Of a stretch of DNA of 64,000 bases, positions 9,570-18,485 are shown one piece after another; within the stretch, counting starts at the first letter, position 1; every line of letters starts with the position of its first letter. The DNA lies in NCBI GenBank assembly GCA_903934795.1, contig CAIZPE010000060.1, positions 1-64,000 of the forward strand. The letters are read 5' to 3'. Under the pieces are notes generated by a model, which searched no databases, was not told the origin of the DNA, and saw only the letters and a list, made by a program, of their open reading frames with translations. The position numbers were made by a program, and so were the translations under genes. Source of the DNA: an uncultured bacterium (GTDB taxonomy: Bacteria > Pseudomonadota > Gammaproteobacteria > Burkholderiales > Burkholderiaceae_E).

Positions 9570-10586
9570 TCAGGGCCGTCGCGGCATCCGCCAGGGCAGC
9601 ATCAGCCGCACTGGCAGCGAGACCACGCGCGGCACATCCAGGGTCTCGTGGATCGACACCACCGATTCGCCCAGCAGCGAGGATCGGATGGTCGAGCGCA
9701 CATAGAAGGGCGTGTCCTCGAGCGTGTCGATCAGCACGGGCGGGGCTGCAGCATCGCCTCTCGCCTGGCGGCTGATCCGCCAAAGCGATCGGGGCAGCCG
9801 ATGCCGTGGCGGTACCTCGAAGGGCGCGTGGCTGCCATCGGGCCGGAAGCGCTGCGCGATCACGCGCTCGCCGCCACCCAGCGGGCGCACATCGTAGATG
9901 ACGGTGGTGTCGCCGTTGGCCATGCCGGCGCGGGACCAGTCCCAGTCGGCGAAGGCCCGCTCCACCGGTTCGGCGCCGTCATTGGCGTCCATGTAGGCAT
10001 GGCCCGCCCAGCGCAGCGAGGGTTGCTCGAGCGCGACCTCCACCCGCGCACAGGGCGCGATCGGCCCCCAGCGGTGACGACCGGGCGCATCGAGGTCCGC
10101 GACGAAGCGGCACAGCCCTTCCGGCCAGAGGCGGATGCGGCCGCGCAGCGGGAAGGGGATGGGCATGCAGCGCTCGTGGATGTCCACGGTGAGGCAGCGT
10201 CCGTCCCATGACAGGCTGCTCGGGCCGATGTGAAACGATTCGCGCGAGCGCTGGCTGTGGCGGTGTCCGCGCTCGGTCATCGACCAGCGCTTGCCGCCCT
10301 CGCCATAGAGCGCGACATTGAGCGCGCAGTAGTCTTCGGGGTTATCGCGGCCGATGGCCCGTCCGAGCGCGTAGTAGGGCGAGAACACGCTGCCCACGAA
10401 GGCGATCACGGTCAGGCCGTGGCGGCCGTCGTCACTCAGGGCATCGAAGTACCACCAGAGGTAGCCGCCGCGCGGAACGGCCTGGTCGAAACGCGGTGCC
10501 CCATCAGGACCACGCCCGCCGGCCGCAGTGTCGCGATCGGCGGGCGTGTTGCCCGGTGGGGTGAGGCTGACCGGCGGGTCGATCAC
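9570..10586 (-). CDS. crtC: carotenoid 1,2-hydratase (hydroxyneurosporene synthase)
   Basis: CrtC adds water across the C1-C2 double bond of neurosporene/lycopene end groups in the spheroidene and spirilloxanthin pathways. The 338-residue protein shows the family-typical opening GGYLWWYFDALSDDGRHGLT and FVGSVFSPYYALGR. Tryptophan-rich strands such as HAYMDANDGAEPVERAFADW occur in the middle. It lies 48 bases downstream of pufC on the same strand, so it is probably the distal end of the puf transcript. The expected partner crtD is not found in this window. Confidence 0.94.
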   Translation of the reverse strand: MIDPPVSLTPPGNTPADRDTAAGGRGPDGAPRFDQAVPRGGYLWWYFDALSDDGRHGLTVIAFVGSVFSPYYALGRAIGRDNPEDYCALNVALYGEGGKRWSMTERGHRHSQRSRESFHIGPSSLSWDGRCLTVDIHERCMPIPFPLRGRIRLWPEGLCRFVADLDAPGRHRWGPIAPCARVEVALEQPSLRWAGHAYMDANDGAEPVERAFADWDWSRAGMANGDTTVIYDVRPLGGGERVIAQRFRPDGSHAPFEVPPRHRLPRSLWRISRQARGDAAAPPVLIDTLEDTPFYVRSTIRSSLLGESVVSIHETLDVPRVVSLPVRLMLPWRMPRRP

Positions 10587-10634
10587 TCGGTATCGACGCG
10601 CCGGCGCGCCCGCCCCGGGAAGGGCGAGGCCTGC

Positions 10635-11789
10635 TTACTTCTTGGCGTCTGCCGCGGGCGCGGCAGGTGCGGCAGCCGGCGCGGCGCCGGGTGCCGCATC
10701 GCTGGCTGCTGGAGCCGCCGGGGCCGCCGCGGCATCAGCCGTGGCCGGCGCGGCCGCTGCTGCCGCACCAGACACCGCCAGCAGCTCGGGATGGTCCTTG
10801 GCCATCTTCGCGCCATACAGGGGCTTGTAGGCGCCCTGGTGGCAGGTGCCGCAGGCCACCTTGGCGACGTCACCCTTCGGCCCCAGCCGTTCAGCCGGGA
10901 AGGTCTTGGTGAGCGGCTCCATGTAGGCGTTGTTGAGGTCACGGGCCATGCGGATGCCGTGCCACGCGGTGACCCGCTGCGGCGGCGCCTCGCTCCAGGA
11001 CTGGAAGCTGCGCGTGTTGTGGCAGTAGGTGCAGTTCACGCCCAGCGACTCGGACATGTGCACCATCAGCGCGTAGGTGTGCTCCGCCTGCTTGGTGGTG
11101 TTGCGGTTGAACGCTGCGCCGGTGTATCGCAGGGCCTGATCGCCATTCACCCGGATGGGCTTGTCGTCCTTCAGGTACGGCGTGAAGGGATCGAAGGGAA
11201 GCGAGCTCAGCGCCACGCTCGGCGCGGCGATGTTCTGCCCGGCGAGGTCACCCATCAGCGAGTTCTCGTGGCGGCGATCCTTCGGCGCGAACCAGACCTG
11301 CGCCGGCACCGGGTTGCCCCGGTGGCAGGTATAGCAGGTGACCCCGGTGTCGCCGACATGCTTCTTCCAGTCGGCGTTCACATGCTGGGTCATCTGGATC
11401 ATGCGTCGGGCGACCACCTTGGTGTACTTGCTGTCGTCGGCCAGGTTCTGCAGGTTGTGGCAGTAGCCGCAGCCCTGCGTGGGCGCCACCCACTGCGTGA
11501 TCGACGTCATGTGACGGGTGAACTCGGCGACGCTGAGGTCGCCGAGCACCTGCACATTCTGGTAGATCTCCTTCGCCTTGGGCCCGTCGGACGCCGCGGC
11601 CGGCTGCGGGGCCGGTGCGGCATTCAGGCTGGCCTGCGTGGCGAGGGTGCGCGGGTTGTAGACCTGCTCCATGCCCGTGCCGCGATAACCGGTCTGGACC
11701 GAGACAACCGGCGGGCGCTCACAGCCGGCCAGCAGCAGGGCTGCCAGCGGCAGGGCGAGCAGCCGGATCGATTTGGCGAACGTGCTCAT
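10635..11789 (-). CDS. pufC: tetraheme cytochrome subunit of the reaction centre
   Basis: PufC donates electrons to the photooxidised special pair from the periplasmic side. The 384-residue protein starts at the ATG at 11789, which overlaps the pufM stop by 4 bases. It is a lipoprotein: a signal peptide is followed by the lipobox LLAGC (Cys about residue 23). Four c-type heme motifs are visible: CGYCH, CYTCH, CTYCH and CGTCH. The last 43 residues (about 342-384) are almost only Ala, Pro and Asp, an unusual low-complexity tail. Its presence implies a cytochrome-bound reaction centre as in Rubrivivax and Blastochloris rather than the Rhodobacter type. Confidence 0.97.
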   Translation of the reverse strand: MSTFAKSIRLLALPLAALLLAGCERPPVVSVQTGYRGTGMEQVYNPRTLATQASLNAAPAPQPAAASDGPKAKEIYQNVQVLGDLSVAEFTRHMTSITQWVAPTQGCGYCHNLQNLADDSKYTKVVARRMIQMTQHVNADWKKHVGDTGVTCYTCHRGNPVPAQVWFAPKDRRHENSLMGDLAGQNIAAPSVALSSLPFDPFTPYLKDDKPIRVNGDQALRYTGAAFNRNTTKQAEHTYALMVHMSESLGVNCTYCHNTRSFQSWSEAPPQRVTAWHGIRMARDLNNAYMEPLTKTFPAERLGPKGDVAKVACGTCHQGAYKPLYGAKMAKDHPELLAVSGAAAAAAPATADAAAAPAAPAASDAAPGAAPAAAPAAPAADAKK

Positions 11790-12760
11790 GGTTTGACTCC
11801 CAGCAGGGCAGGGTCGACGCTCAGCGGATAGACGGCGGGGTAGGACGGCACCACGTGATGTTTCATCGCCCACAGGTACCAGTTGTCCACGACAGTGCCG
11901 GTCAGCAGGATGCCGATGCCGCCGGTGAGCGGGCACAGCACCGCGAACCACCAGGCCCAGCGGTGGATGGATTCCATGGTGGCGTTGAAGCCCATGGTCC
12001 AGCGCCAGAACAGCGCCGCGCGTTCCGAGGCCGTGCCGCGATCGACGATCTGCTCGATCTCGCGCTCGCCACCGTAGCGGCCCACCGCGAGGATGGTCGC
12101 GCCGTGCATGGCGAACAGCAGCACCGAGCCGTACAGGAACACGATCGACAGCGCGTGGAACGGGTTGTAGAACAGGTTGCCGTGCCGCAGTGACAGCGCC
12201 GAGACCCAGTCGAGGTGCGGGAAGATCCCGAAGGGCACCGCCTCAGACCAGTTGCCCATCAGCAGGGGCCGGAAGAAGCCGCAGACCAGGTACAGCCAGA
12301 TCGCCGCCGCAAAGGCCCAGGCCACGTGCGTGCCCATGCCGAGCTGCCGCGCTCGCCGGTAGGTGCGCACCCACCAGAGCATCATCGAGACCGTGAGCAG
12401 GAAGCCGGTGATGATCCACCAGCCGCCCTGCGCCAGCGGCGGGATGCTCAGGCCGTAGGCCGGTGCGGGCGGCTCCAGGGCCAGCCAGAAGATCTGGCGC
12501 AGCAACTGGATGGGGCTGAAGTCGACCGCCGCCAGCATGTTGAAGCCGATGATGTTGAAGGCCAGCGTGCCGAAGACCAGCGAGGCCACGCCCAGACCGC
12601 CGAGATACACCGGCCCGATCTGCGCATTGCCGATGCGGCCCAGCAGGTGCCACAGGAAGGGCTTGCCGGTGCGCTGCCAGTCGCCGCGCGGCAGCGCGAC
12701 GCCGTCGTGCAGCGGACCCACCGGCTGCACAGCTGTGAAGAGGTTCTGATATTCCGCCAT
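11786..12760 (-). CDS. pufM: photosynthetic reaction centre M subunit
   Basis: The M chain of the type-II reaction centre core binds bacteriochlorophylls, bacteriopheophytin and quinone QA together with L. The 324-residue product has five transmembrane helices and the typical start [15 protein letters not shown]. The special-pair region reads [16 protein letters not shown]. The ATG at 12760 has an excellent Shine-Dalgarno sequence (AGGAGGAAGTC). An upstream extension of the open frame into the pufL side was rejected. It lies 17 bases after pufL, and its last codon overlaps the pufC start. Identification is certain. Confidence 0.98.
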   Translation of the reverse strand: MAEYQNLFTAVQPVGPLHDGVALPRGDWQRTGKPFLWHLLGRIGNAQIGPVYLGGLGVASLVFGTLAFNIIGFNMLAAVDFSPIQLLRQIFWLALEPPAPAYGLSIPPLAQGGWWIITGFLLTVSMMLWWVRTYRRARQLGMGTHVAWAFAAAIWLYLVCGFFRPLLMGNWSEAVPFGIFPHLDWVSALSLRHGNLFYNPFHALSIVFLYGSVLLFAMHGATILAVGRYGGEREIEQIVDRGTASERAALFWRWTMGFNATMESIHRWAWWFAVLCPLTGGIGILLTGTVVDNWYLWAMKHHVVPSYPAVYPLSVDPALLGVKP

Positions 12761-12777
12761 GACTTCCTCCTGAGCGG

Positions 12778-13602
12778 CTAGCGCCAGATCGGCATGTTGA
12801 GCCACCAGCCCCACCACTCGGGCCAGCTGCGTGTCCAGAAAGGTCCGCTCACCACGATGCACAGGGCGGCGAACCACACCGAGGCCAGCGCCAGGAACAG
12901 GCCCAGCCGGTGGATGCCCAGGGTGCCGACCGAATAGCCGATGAAGTCGCGGAAGAAGGTGTCTTCATGCTCCGGGGTCTTCACCACCTCGCCCTTCTTG
13001 GGGTTGGTGGACGACAGCACCAGGCCGCCGTGCATGGACAGCGCCAGGGTGGTCGCGAAGAACAGGCTCGCCGCGATGCAGTGCCACGGGTTGTAGTGGA
13101 AGTGCAGGTACTGGTAGGCGACGTTGCTCACCCAGTCGAGGTGGCTGTAGATGCCGTAGGGGAAGGCATGTCCCCACGCGCCCATCAGCACCGGGCGGAT
13201 CACCTGCAGCGTCACATAGCCGAGGATCGCGAAGCTGAAGGCGACGGGCACATGCAGCCCCATGCCGAGCTTGCGACAGATCTCCACCTCGCGAAGCGCC
13301 CACGAGCAGAAGGCCCCCAGCGCACAGACCGTGATGATCTGCCACAGGCCGCCCTCCATCATCGGCGCGAGGTTCAACCCGTACTTGAGATCGGGCGGCG
13401 CGATGCTGATCTGCCAGAGGTTCCAGGTCGGGCCCATGGCCGCGCCCCAGAGAATCATGGCGGTGCCCACCAGCGTGAAGAACGCGGTGGTGACACCGAA
13501 AAAGCCGACGTAGAACGGTCCGATCCAGAAATCGAACAGGTCTCCGCCGACGAGGGTTCCCCCTCGAACTCGGTACTTTCTCTCGAAGCTCAGCATGGCC
13601 AT
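12778..13602 (-). CDS. pufL: photosynthetic reaction centre L subunit
   Basis: The L chain of the reaction centre core forms the active electron-transfer branch and the QB site with M. The 274-residue product has five membrane spans and begins [21 protein letters not shown] minus the final residue, close to the family start. It carries the helix D sequence [17 protein letters not shown]. The start at 13602 follows a GGAGA Shine-Dalgarno sequence. The 124-base gap that separates it from pufA contains strong stem-loops. Identification is certain. Confidence 0.98.
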   Translation of the reverse strand: MAMLSFERKYRVRGGTLVGGDLFDFWIGPFYVGFFGVTTAFFTLVGTAMILWGAAMGPTWNLWQISIAPPDLKYGLNLAPMMEGGLWQIITVCALGAFCSWALREVEICRKLGMGLHVPVAFSFAILGYVTLQVIRPVLMGAWGHAFPYGIYSHLDWVSNVAYQYLHFHYNPWHCIAASLFFATTLALSMHGGLVLSSTNPKKGEVVKTPEHEDTFFRDFIGYSVGTLGIHRLGLFLALASVWFAALCIVVSGPFWTRSWPEWWGWWLNMPIWR

Positions 13603-13665
13603 GTCGGGTTCTCCAGTTGCTGTGCGCTGCGTGGCGGCCGATCGCGTTCCGGCGTTGTCGCGGAA

Positions 13666-13723
13666 GGCGGGCGGGGGCCGCAGCCCTGATCCGCCCGCCC
13701 GCGCGGCGTCAGACGCCGCGCGG
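13666..13723 (-). promoter_or_regulatory. pufA-pufL intercistronic stem-loops
   Basis: Two inverted repeats lie between the pufA stop and pufL. The first is an 11-bp perfect stem with a 3-base loop at 13699-13723, starting 3 bases after pufA on the transcribed strand. The second pairs 13666-13674 with 13691-13699 (9 bp, GC-rich). In Rhodobacter, similar intercistronic hairpins protect the upstream pufBA message from 3' decay and raise LH1 over reaction centre output. The same function is inferred here. No T-run follows, so a simple terminator is less likely, although partial termination cannot be excluded. Confidence 0.65.
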
Positions 13724-13726
13724 CCG

Positions 13727-13924
13727 CTACTTGCCCGGGGGCGTCGGCGCGTTCTGCGAAGCCTTCGCAGCCGCGGCCTTGGCCGTGTCGGGGTGCCAGC
13801 TGTTGATGTTGTAACGATCGCCGCTGATCTGGATCAGATGGATGCTCGTCGAGACGAAAGCGATCAGCAGTCCGGTGAGGATGATCGCCTTGCGTGGGTC
13901 GACGATTCGCCAGTAACGCCACAT
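13727..13924 (-). CDS. pufA: light-harvesting 1 alpha polypeptide
   Basis: The alpha chain of LH1 is a single-span protein that binds bacteriochlorophyll and carotenoid in the ring around the reaction centre. The 65-residue product begins [13 protein letters not shown], the classical alpha start. It has one helix with the pigment ligand His in SIHLIQIS (residue 29) and then GDRYNINSW. Residues after about 44 form an Ala/Lys/Pro-rich tail that is longer than in many alpha chains. A Shine-Dalgarno sequence (AAAGGA) precedes the ATG. The order pufB, extra beta-like gene, pufA is unusual. Confidence 0.96.
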   Translation of the reverse strand: MWRYWRIVDPRKAIILTGLLIAFVSTSIHLIQISGDRYNINSWHPDTAKAAAAKASQNAPTPPGK

Positions 13925-13939
13925 GTTGGTGTCCTTTCG

Positions 13940-14161
13940 CTAGCTCAGATGGGAGATGACCGTGTAGACGGCAGACTTCACGCCGCTCCAGGTCGATTGC
14001 GCCCCTTCGGCTCCGGGGAGCCAGGTACGCCAGTTCCAATTCAGCAGTTGCCCGACAACAGCGAGCACCAGGAACACGGCGAACAGCGCGAAGAAGATCA
14101 GGTGTAGCCCGTCGAGGGGCTTGCCGATCGCCATCGGCTGGTCAACGGATTTCAGTGCCAT
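13940..14161 (-). CDS. LH1-beta-like polypeptide lacking the BChl-binding His
   Basis: A 73-residue protein encoded between pufB and pufA, preceded by a very strong Shine-Dalgarno sequence (AAGGAGG). It aligns without gaps to the beta chain next door. His20 matches beta His19, and the tryptophans and arginine of the beta C-terminal box (W42, W44, R45, W47) match beta W41, W43, R44 and W46. The position of the bacteriochlorophyll ligand (beta His37) is Gln38. The tail continues for about 25 residues after the box, ending in a potentially amphipathic helix. The N-terminus is unlike beta. It is not recognisable as PufQ or PufX, though one helix followed by an amphipathic tail loosely recalls PufX. 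Inference: a pigment-free or weakly pigmented structural subunit of the LH1 ring. Alternatives are an unrelated small assembly factor or a Gln-ligated beta chain. Confidence 0.85.
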   Translation of the reverse strand: MALKSVDQPMAIGKPLDGLHLIFFALFAVFLVLAVVGQLLNWNWRTWLPGAEGAQSTWSGVKSAVYTVISHLS

Positions 14162-14188
14162 GACTGCCTCCTTGGGTTGGGGTCTATC

Positions 14189-14332
14189 TCAGAACCAGGG
14201 GCGCCAGATCCACACCAGGCTGTGCGCGAAGAACGCGCCAGCCGCCCAGAGCAGGTAGCCCTGGATGTAGTACTTGTGGAATTCCTGACACTCCGCGTCC
14301 GTCAATCCGGACGGATTCACCTTGTCAGCCAT
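14189..14332 (-). CDS. pufB: light-harvesting 1 beta polypeptide
   Basis: The beta chain of LH1 has 47 residues with a single membrane helix. It shows the canonical features: an acidic N-terminus with GLTDAECQEFH, His19, the bacteriochlorophyll-ligating His37 in FFAHSLVWIW, and the terminal RPWF. The start at 14332 has a GAGG ribosome-binding sequence nine bases upstream. It is the first gene of the puf group, 145 bases after bchZ, and is followed by the His-less beta-like gene. Confidence 0.97.
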   Translation of the reverse strand: MADKVNPSGLTDAECQEFHKYYIQGYLLWAAGAFFAHSLVWIWRPWF

Positions 14333-14477
14333 AGTCGAAGTCCTCGTTGAATTGCCTCGCGGCAACGGCCTTGCCGACCGGCGCGGCCCATAACGCCTGC
14401 GCGTTCCCGCGCCGGCACCCAGACGCCGGGAGAACCCCGACGCATGCCCGACCGACCCTGGGGGAGGGCTCCGCCTG
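14333..14477 (-). promoter_or_regulatory. puf leader between bchZ and pufB with stem-loops
   Basis: The 145-base non-coding stretch upstream of pufB contains two small hairpins. One has a 6-bp stem at 14360-14376 (CGGCAA/TTGCCG) and the other a 5-bp stem at 14399-14412 (GCGCG/CGCGC). No PufQ-like ORF is seen, no TGT-N12-ACA motif was found here, and no clear sigma70 promoter stands out. A puf-specific promoter may lie inside bchZ, as in other phototrophs where puf shares the bch transcript. The hairpins may influence message stability; this is weakly supported. Confidence 0.35.
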
Positions 14478-15935
14478 TCACGCGGGGCTCCCCATCCGGG
14501 GTCGACCAAACAACCTTGAAAGCTGCTCTTCCTGCACCTGCTCGAGGCCGGCGGCGCGCGCGTCGTGCTCGGCGGCATCGCGCATGCGCTTGGCTGCCGA
14601 GATGCGCACCAGCACCGGTTCGGACTCGAGCAGCTGCTCGAGCAGACGGTGCGCGGCCGGATCCCAGGGCATGGAGCCGGTGCCGCTCGCCCGACTGGGC
14701 GTGGCCTCGATGCGGTCCATGTCGGTGGCCAGCGGCAGGATGTGGAAAAGCGCGTCGAACAGCGCGTTGCACACCTCCTGCACCAGGTAGGTGGCGCCGG
14801 CGTAGCCCATGAAGGGCGTGCCGGTGTGGCGGCGGATGATCGCGCCCGGAAACGAAGCCGGGATATAGGCCGCGCGCCCGCCGCACTCGGCGAGGTACAT
14901 GCGCTCGTTGTAGCTGCCGAACAGCACCAGCGGGGTCTGTTCCTGCACCAGCTGGCGCACCGTGGCGTTATCGGTCTTCTCGCCGGGCTTGCGCGCCACC
15001 GCGAAGCGGCAGGGCAGGCCCATCTCGTCTTCGAGGAAGCGGCGTATGCCCCGGGCGTAGGTGTCGTTGGCCACCACCGCGAAGCTGGCGGTGCCGAAGA
15101 AGTCCTGGGTGACCGAGCGCCAGAGATCCCAGAGCGGCTTGATGGTGGTGTGCTTCTCGCGCTCGATGAAGGGCTCGGGGTCGAGATCGAGCAGTTCGCC
15201 GAGCTTGCGCAGGAAACGGGTGGTGCTGTGCAGGCCCACCGGCGCCTGCAGCCAGGGGCGGTCGAGCGCCTCGCACAGCATCTGGCCGAACTCGCGGTAC
15301 AGGCAGATGTTGGCGTCGGCCTCGACCAGGCGCGAGACATCGGCGAGGTGGCTGCCGAGCGGGAACACCATGTTGATCTCGGCCCCGATGCCCTGCACCA
15401 GGCGGCGGATCTCGGCGAGATCGCTCGGCGCGTTGAAAACGCCGTAGCTCGGGCCGATCAGGTTGACGCGCGGCTTCTCGCCGGGGGCGCGCGGCTTGCG
15501 TGCCGGCACCTTGCGCATGCCGTACTCCGACCACAGCCAGAACATGGCGCGGTTGGCGCACTGCCACTGGTCTTCGTCGATGGTGCGCGGCAGGAATCGC
15601 TTGAGGTTGGTGCCCTCGGGCGTGACGCCGCCACCGATCATCTCGGCGATGGAGCCGGTGACCACCACCGCGGGCAGGTCGGGGTCGAGCACGCTGTGGG
15701 CACGCTTCATGGCGCCCTCGGTGCCCTCGCGGCCGAGCTGTTCCTCGGCCAGGCCGGTGACCACGATCGGCAGCTCGTGCGGCGGCAGCGCGTCGCTGTA
15801 GTGGAGCACCGAGGTGACCGGCAGGTTCTCGCAGCCCACCGGGCCGTCGATGACCACCTGCAACCCCTTGATCGCGGTGAAGACATACACCGCGCCCCAG
15901 TAGCCGCCTGCCCGGTCGTGGTCGAGGACCAGCAT
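14478..15935 (-). CDS. bchZ: chlorophyllide a reductase subunit Z
   Basis: BchZ is, with BchY, the catalytic component of chlorophyllide a oxidoreductase, which reduces ring B on the way to bacteriochlorophyll a. The 485-residue protein is nitrogenase-like. It has the beta-type opening [20 protein letters not shown], the P-cluster-like cysteine in [12 protein letters not shown], and [14 protein letters not shown]. It overlaps the bchY stop by one base and is followed by the puf leader. Gene order bchC-X-Y-Z and motifs make the call firm. Confidence 0.97.
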   Translation of the reverse strand: MLVLDHDRAGGYWGAVYVFTAIKGLQVVIDGPVGCENLPVTSVLHYSDALPPHELPIVVTGLAEEQLGREGTEGAMKRAHSVLDPDLPAVVVTGSIAEMIGGGVTPEGTNLKRFLPRTIDEDQWQCANRAMFWLWSEYGMRKVPARKPRAPGEKPRVNLIGPSYGVFNAPSDLAEIRRLVQGIGAEINMVFPLGSHLADVSRLVEADANICLYREFGQMLCEALDRPWLQAPVGLHSTTRFLRKLGELLDLDPEPFIEREKHTTIKPLWDLWRSVTQDFFGTASFAVVANDTYARGIRRFLEDEMGLPCRFAVARKPGEKTDNATVRQLVQEQTPLVLFGSYNERMYLAECGGRAAYIPASFPGAIIRRHTGTPFMGYAGATYLVQEVCNALFDALFHILPLATDMDRIEATPSRASGTGSMPWDPAAHRLLEQLLESEPVLVRISAAKRMRDAAEHDARAAGLEQVQEEQLSRLFGRPRMGSPA

Positions 15936-17467
15936 CAGATCATCTCCTCGGACTTGAGCTTCTTCTGGAGCTTGATCACCTGGCGACGGGTGTGCTCGCG
16001 GAACTCGGGCCGGTCCTGCGGCACGGCTTCCCAGACCCCCGAGGCATGACCGTGACCGACATCGCCGAAGAAGGCCTTCATGTCATCGAAGCGGGCCTTG
16101 TTGGCGATCGCGGTGTTGATCACCGTGGCGAGCGAGCCAGCACCGGCCGGACCCATCAGCGGCCGGGCCGAGATCAGGTTGGTGAAGTAGAGCGCCGGGA
16201 TGCCCGCCTGCTTGGCGGCCTGCACCACCGGCGTGGTGCCCACCGCGAGGTCGGGCTTGAACTCGCGCATGGCGGCGAGATCGTCTTCGAGCGAGGCGCG
16301 AAAGCGCACCAGCACGCCGCGCGACTCGAGCCACTCGCGGTCGGCCTGCGACCAGGGCGTGCCCGGGCAGGCGCTGCCGACATAGCGCAGGTCGGCGCCG
16401 CTCTCGACGAGCAGCCGCGCCACCAGCAGCTCGCTGCCCTCGTAGCCGCTCAGCGTGATGCGGCCCTGGATGGGCGTGCGCTGCAGCGCTGCACGGATGG
16501 CCGGCAGGAATCGGTTCTTGGCGTCATCGATGCGGGCCTGGGCCACGCCGGCGGCGCTGCCCACGGCCTGCAGCCAGGCCTCGGTGCCGTCATGGCCGAC
16601 CGGCGCGGACCCGACCACCGGCCGTCCGGCGGCCTCGAATTCGCGCACGCTGGCGGTGTAGAAGGGATGCAGTGCCGCGGCCACGCTGCAGTCGAGCGCG
16701 GCATAGAGTTCGCGCCACTCTCGGGTGGGCACCACCGGGCCGGCGGCCAGGCCGAGCGGCTCGAGCATCATGCCGATGCCCACCGGGTCGGCGGGGAAGA
16801 CCTCGCCGATCAGCGCCACCGTGGGCTTTTGCGCACGGCCGGCGCGGGGCGCCTGCACCGGGCCGGCTGCAACCTCGCCACGCGCGAACTTCAGCATCGC
16901 CCCGGCAAGCACATCCTTGGCCTCGGCGTGCGTGGGCACCCCGAAGCCGGGCACATCGATACCGATGATGCGCACGCCGTTGATCTCGCGCGGCAGCAGC
17001 TGCAGCGGCACGCCGCTGGCGGTGGGCACGCACAGGTTGATGATGACGATGGCGTCGAACTGCGCCGGGTCGGCCTGGGCGTGCACCGCCTCGCGGATGT
17101 CCTCGAAGAGCTTGCCGGTGACCAGGGTCTCGGAGTTGAAGGGCACATAGCCCACGCTGCGCCGCGCGCCGTAGAAGTGCGAGGTGAAGGTGAGGCCGTA
17201 GACGCAGCAGGCCGAGCCCGAGAGGATGGTCTGGGTGCGTCGCATGCGCAGACCCACGCGCAGCGAGCCGAAGGCCGGGCACATGCTCTGCGGCTGGTCG
17301 TGCGGGCCCTTGGGGTAGTCGGCGGCGTAGCGCGCCAGGGTGTCGCTCTTGCCGGCCGAGGCGGCGGCCTCGCGCAGCGCCTGGGCGCCGGAATGGCAGC
17401 CCAGCCCGTCGCCCTCGAGGGCCTGCGGATTGGGGACGGGAGCCTGAGCGGGGCTGTCCATGGCCAT
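15935..17467 (-). CDS. bchY: chlorophyllide a reductase subunit Y
   Basis: BchY is the alpha-type nitrogenase-like subunit of chlorophyllide a oxidoreductase, forming an FeS-containing heterotetramer with BchZ. The 510-residue protein contains [13 protein letters not shown] near the N-terminus, [33 protein letters not shown] and a central [14 protein letters not shown]. It lies 4 bases after bchX and overlaps bchZ by one base. The N-terminal 20 or so residues are variable, so a slightly later start is conceivable. Confidence 0.97.
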   Translation of the reverse strand: MAMDSPAQAPVPNPQALEGDGLGCHSGAQALREAAASAGKSDTLARYAADYPKGPHDQPQSMCPAFGSLRVGLRMRRTQTILSGSACCVYGLTFTSHFYGARRSVGYVPFNSETLVTGKLFEDIREAVHAQADPAQFDAIVIINLCVPTASGVPLQLLPREINGVRIIGIDVPGFGVPTHAEAKDVLAGAMLKFARGEVAAGPVQAPRAGRAQKPTVALIGEVFPADPVGIGMMLEPLGLAAGPVVPTREWRELYAALDCSVAAALHPFYTASVREFEAAGRPVVGSAPVGHDGTEAWLQAVGSAAGVAQARIDDAKNRFLPAIRAALQRTPIQGRITLSGYEGSELLVARLLVESGADLRYVGSACPGTPWSQADREWLESRGVLVRFRASLEDDLAAMREFKPDLAVGTTPVVQAAKQAGIPALYFTNLISARPLMGPAGAGSLATVINTAIANKARFDDMKAFFGDVGHGHASGVWEAVPQDRPEFREHTRRQVIKLQKKLKSEEMI

Positions 17468-17471
17468 GGTC

Positions 17472-18485
17472 TCAGGCGGCGTCGTAGACGACTTCGAGGG
17501 ACGGGCGCACGGTCTGGGTGCTGCCGGTCATGTCGGCCTGAGTGGCCGGCTCGAGCACCACATCGCGGCCGACCGCCGCACCCGAGAACAGGCCGAGCAG
17601 GCGGTCCTGGGAGAGCGGCGCAGGCCGCACCGGGGGGGCCTCGGCGACATTGACCGCGAGCGTCTCGAACAGCGGCGCCCACTGCGTGCCGGGCCGGCCG
17701 ATGATCTCGTAGCTCGCGCTCTTGCGCCGGATGTCCTCGTGGGCCGGGATGGCCGCGAGCACCGGGATGCCGGCCTCGCGGGCAAAGGCCGCGGCCTCGC
17801 CGGTGCCGTCGTCCTTGTTGATGACCATGCCGGCCACGCCGACATTGCCGCCGAGCTTGCGGAAGTACTCCACCGCCGAGCAGACATTGTTGGCCACATA
17901 CAGCGACTGCAGGTCGTTGCTGCCGACCACGATCACCTTCTGGCACATGTCGCGGGCGATGGGCAGGCCGAAGCCGCCGCAGACCACATCGCCGAGGAAG
18001 TCGAGCAGGACGTAGTCGAAGCCCCAGTCGTGGAAGCCGAGCTTCTCGAGGGTTTCGAAGCCGTGGATGATGCCGCGCCCGCCGCAGCCGCGGCCGACCT
18101 CGGGCCCGCCGAGCTCCATGGCGAACACGCCGTCGCGCTTGAAGCAGACATCGCCGATGGACACTGCCTCGCCGGCGAGCTTCTTGCGCGAGGAGGTCTC
18201 GATGATGGTGGGACAGGCGCGGCCGCCGAACAGCAGCGAGGTGGTGTCGCTCTTGGGGTCGCAGCCGATCAGCAGGACCTTCTTGCCCTGCTGGGCCATC
18301 ATGTAGGAGAGGTTGGCCAGGGTGAAGCTCTTGCCGATGCCACCCTTGCCGTAGATCGCGATGATCTGGGTTTCCTTGGTGGCCGGGGCGGTGCTCACCG
18401 GGTCGGGTTCGATCGCCGCCTCGGCGCGCAGCCGCTCCTTCTGGATGAACTGCACGGTGGCGGTGGACGGGCCGGTCGGGGTCAT
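17472..18485 (-). CDS. bchX: chlorophyllide a reductase iron protein subunit X
   Basis: BchX is the NifH-like ATP-dependent reductase that feeds electrons to BchYZ. The 337-residue product has the P-loop IYGKGGIGKSFT (about residues 44-55) and GCDPKSDTTSLLFGG. Cysteines for the bridging 4Fe-4S cluster are visible in GGRACPTI and ARDMCQKV, and GPEVGRGCGGRGI is also present. The chosen ATG at 18485 overlaps the bchC stop by 4 bases (ATGA), a typical coupling. An in-frame start 36 bases further upstream is possible but less likely. Confidence 0.96.
   Translation of the reverse strand: MTPTGPSTATVQFIQKERLRAEAAIEPDPVSTAPATKETQIIAIYGKGGIGKSFTLANLSYMMAQQGKKVLLIGCDPKSDTTSLLFGGRACPTIIETSSRKKLAGEAVSIGDVCFKRDGVFAMELGGPEVGRGCGGRGIIHGFETLEKLGFHDWGFDYVLLDFLGDVVCGGFGLPIARDMCQKVIVVGSNDLQSLYVANNVCSAVEYFRKLGGNVGVAGMVINKDDGTGEAAAFAREAGIPVLAAIPAHEDIRRKSASYEIIGRPGTQWAPLFETLAVNVAEAPPVRPAPLSQDRLLGLFSGAAVGRDVVLEPATQADMTGSTQTVRPSLEVVYDAA

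Noticed and set aside
13940-14161. Interpreting the gene between pufB and pufA as PufQ or PufX
   Set aside because: It aligns without gaps with the LH1 beta chain over the helix and the WxWRxW box, while similarity to PufQ or PufX is limited to one helix and a tail.
14565-17653. Long plus-strand frames opposite bchZ and bchY
   Set aside because: Shadow frames of bchZ and bchY with His/Gly/Arg-rich composition and no motifs.
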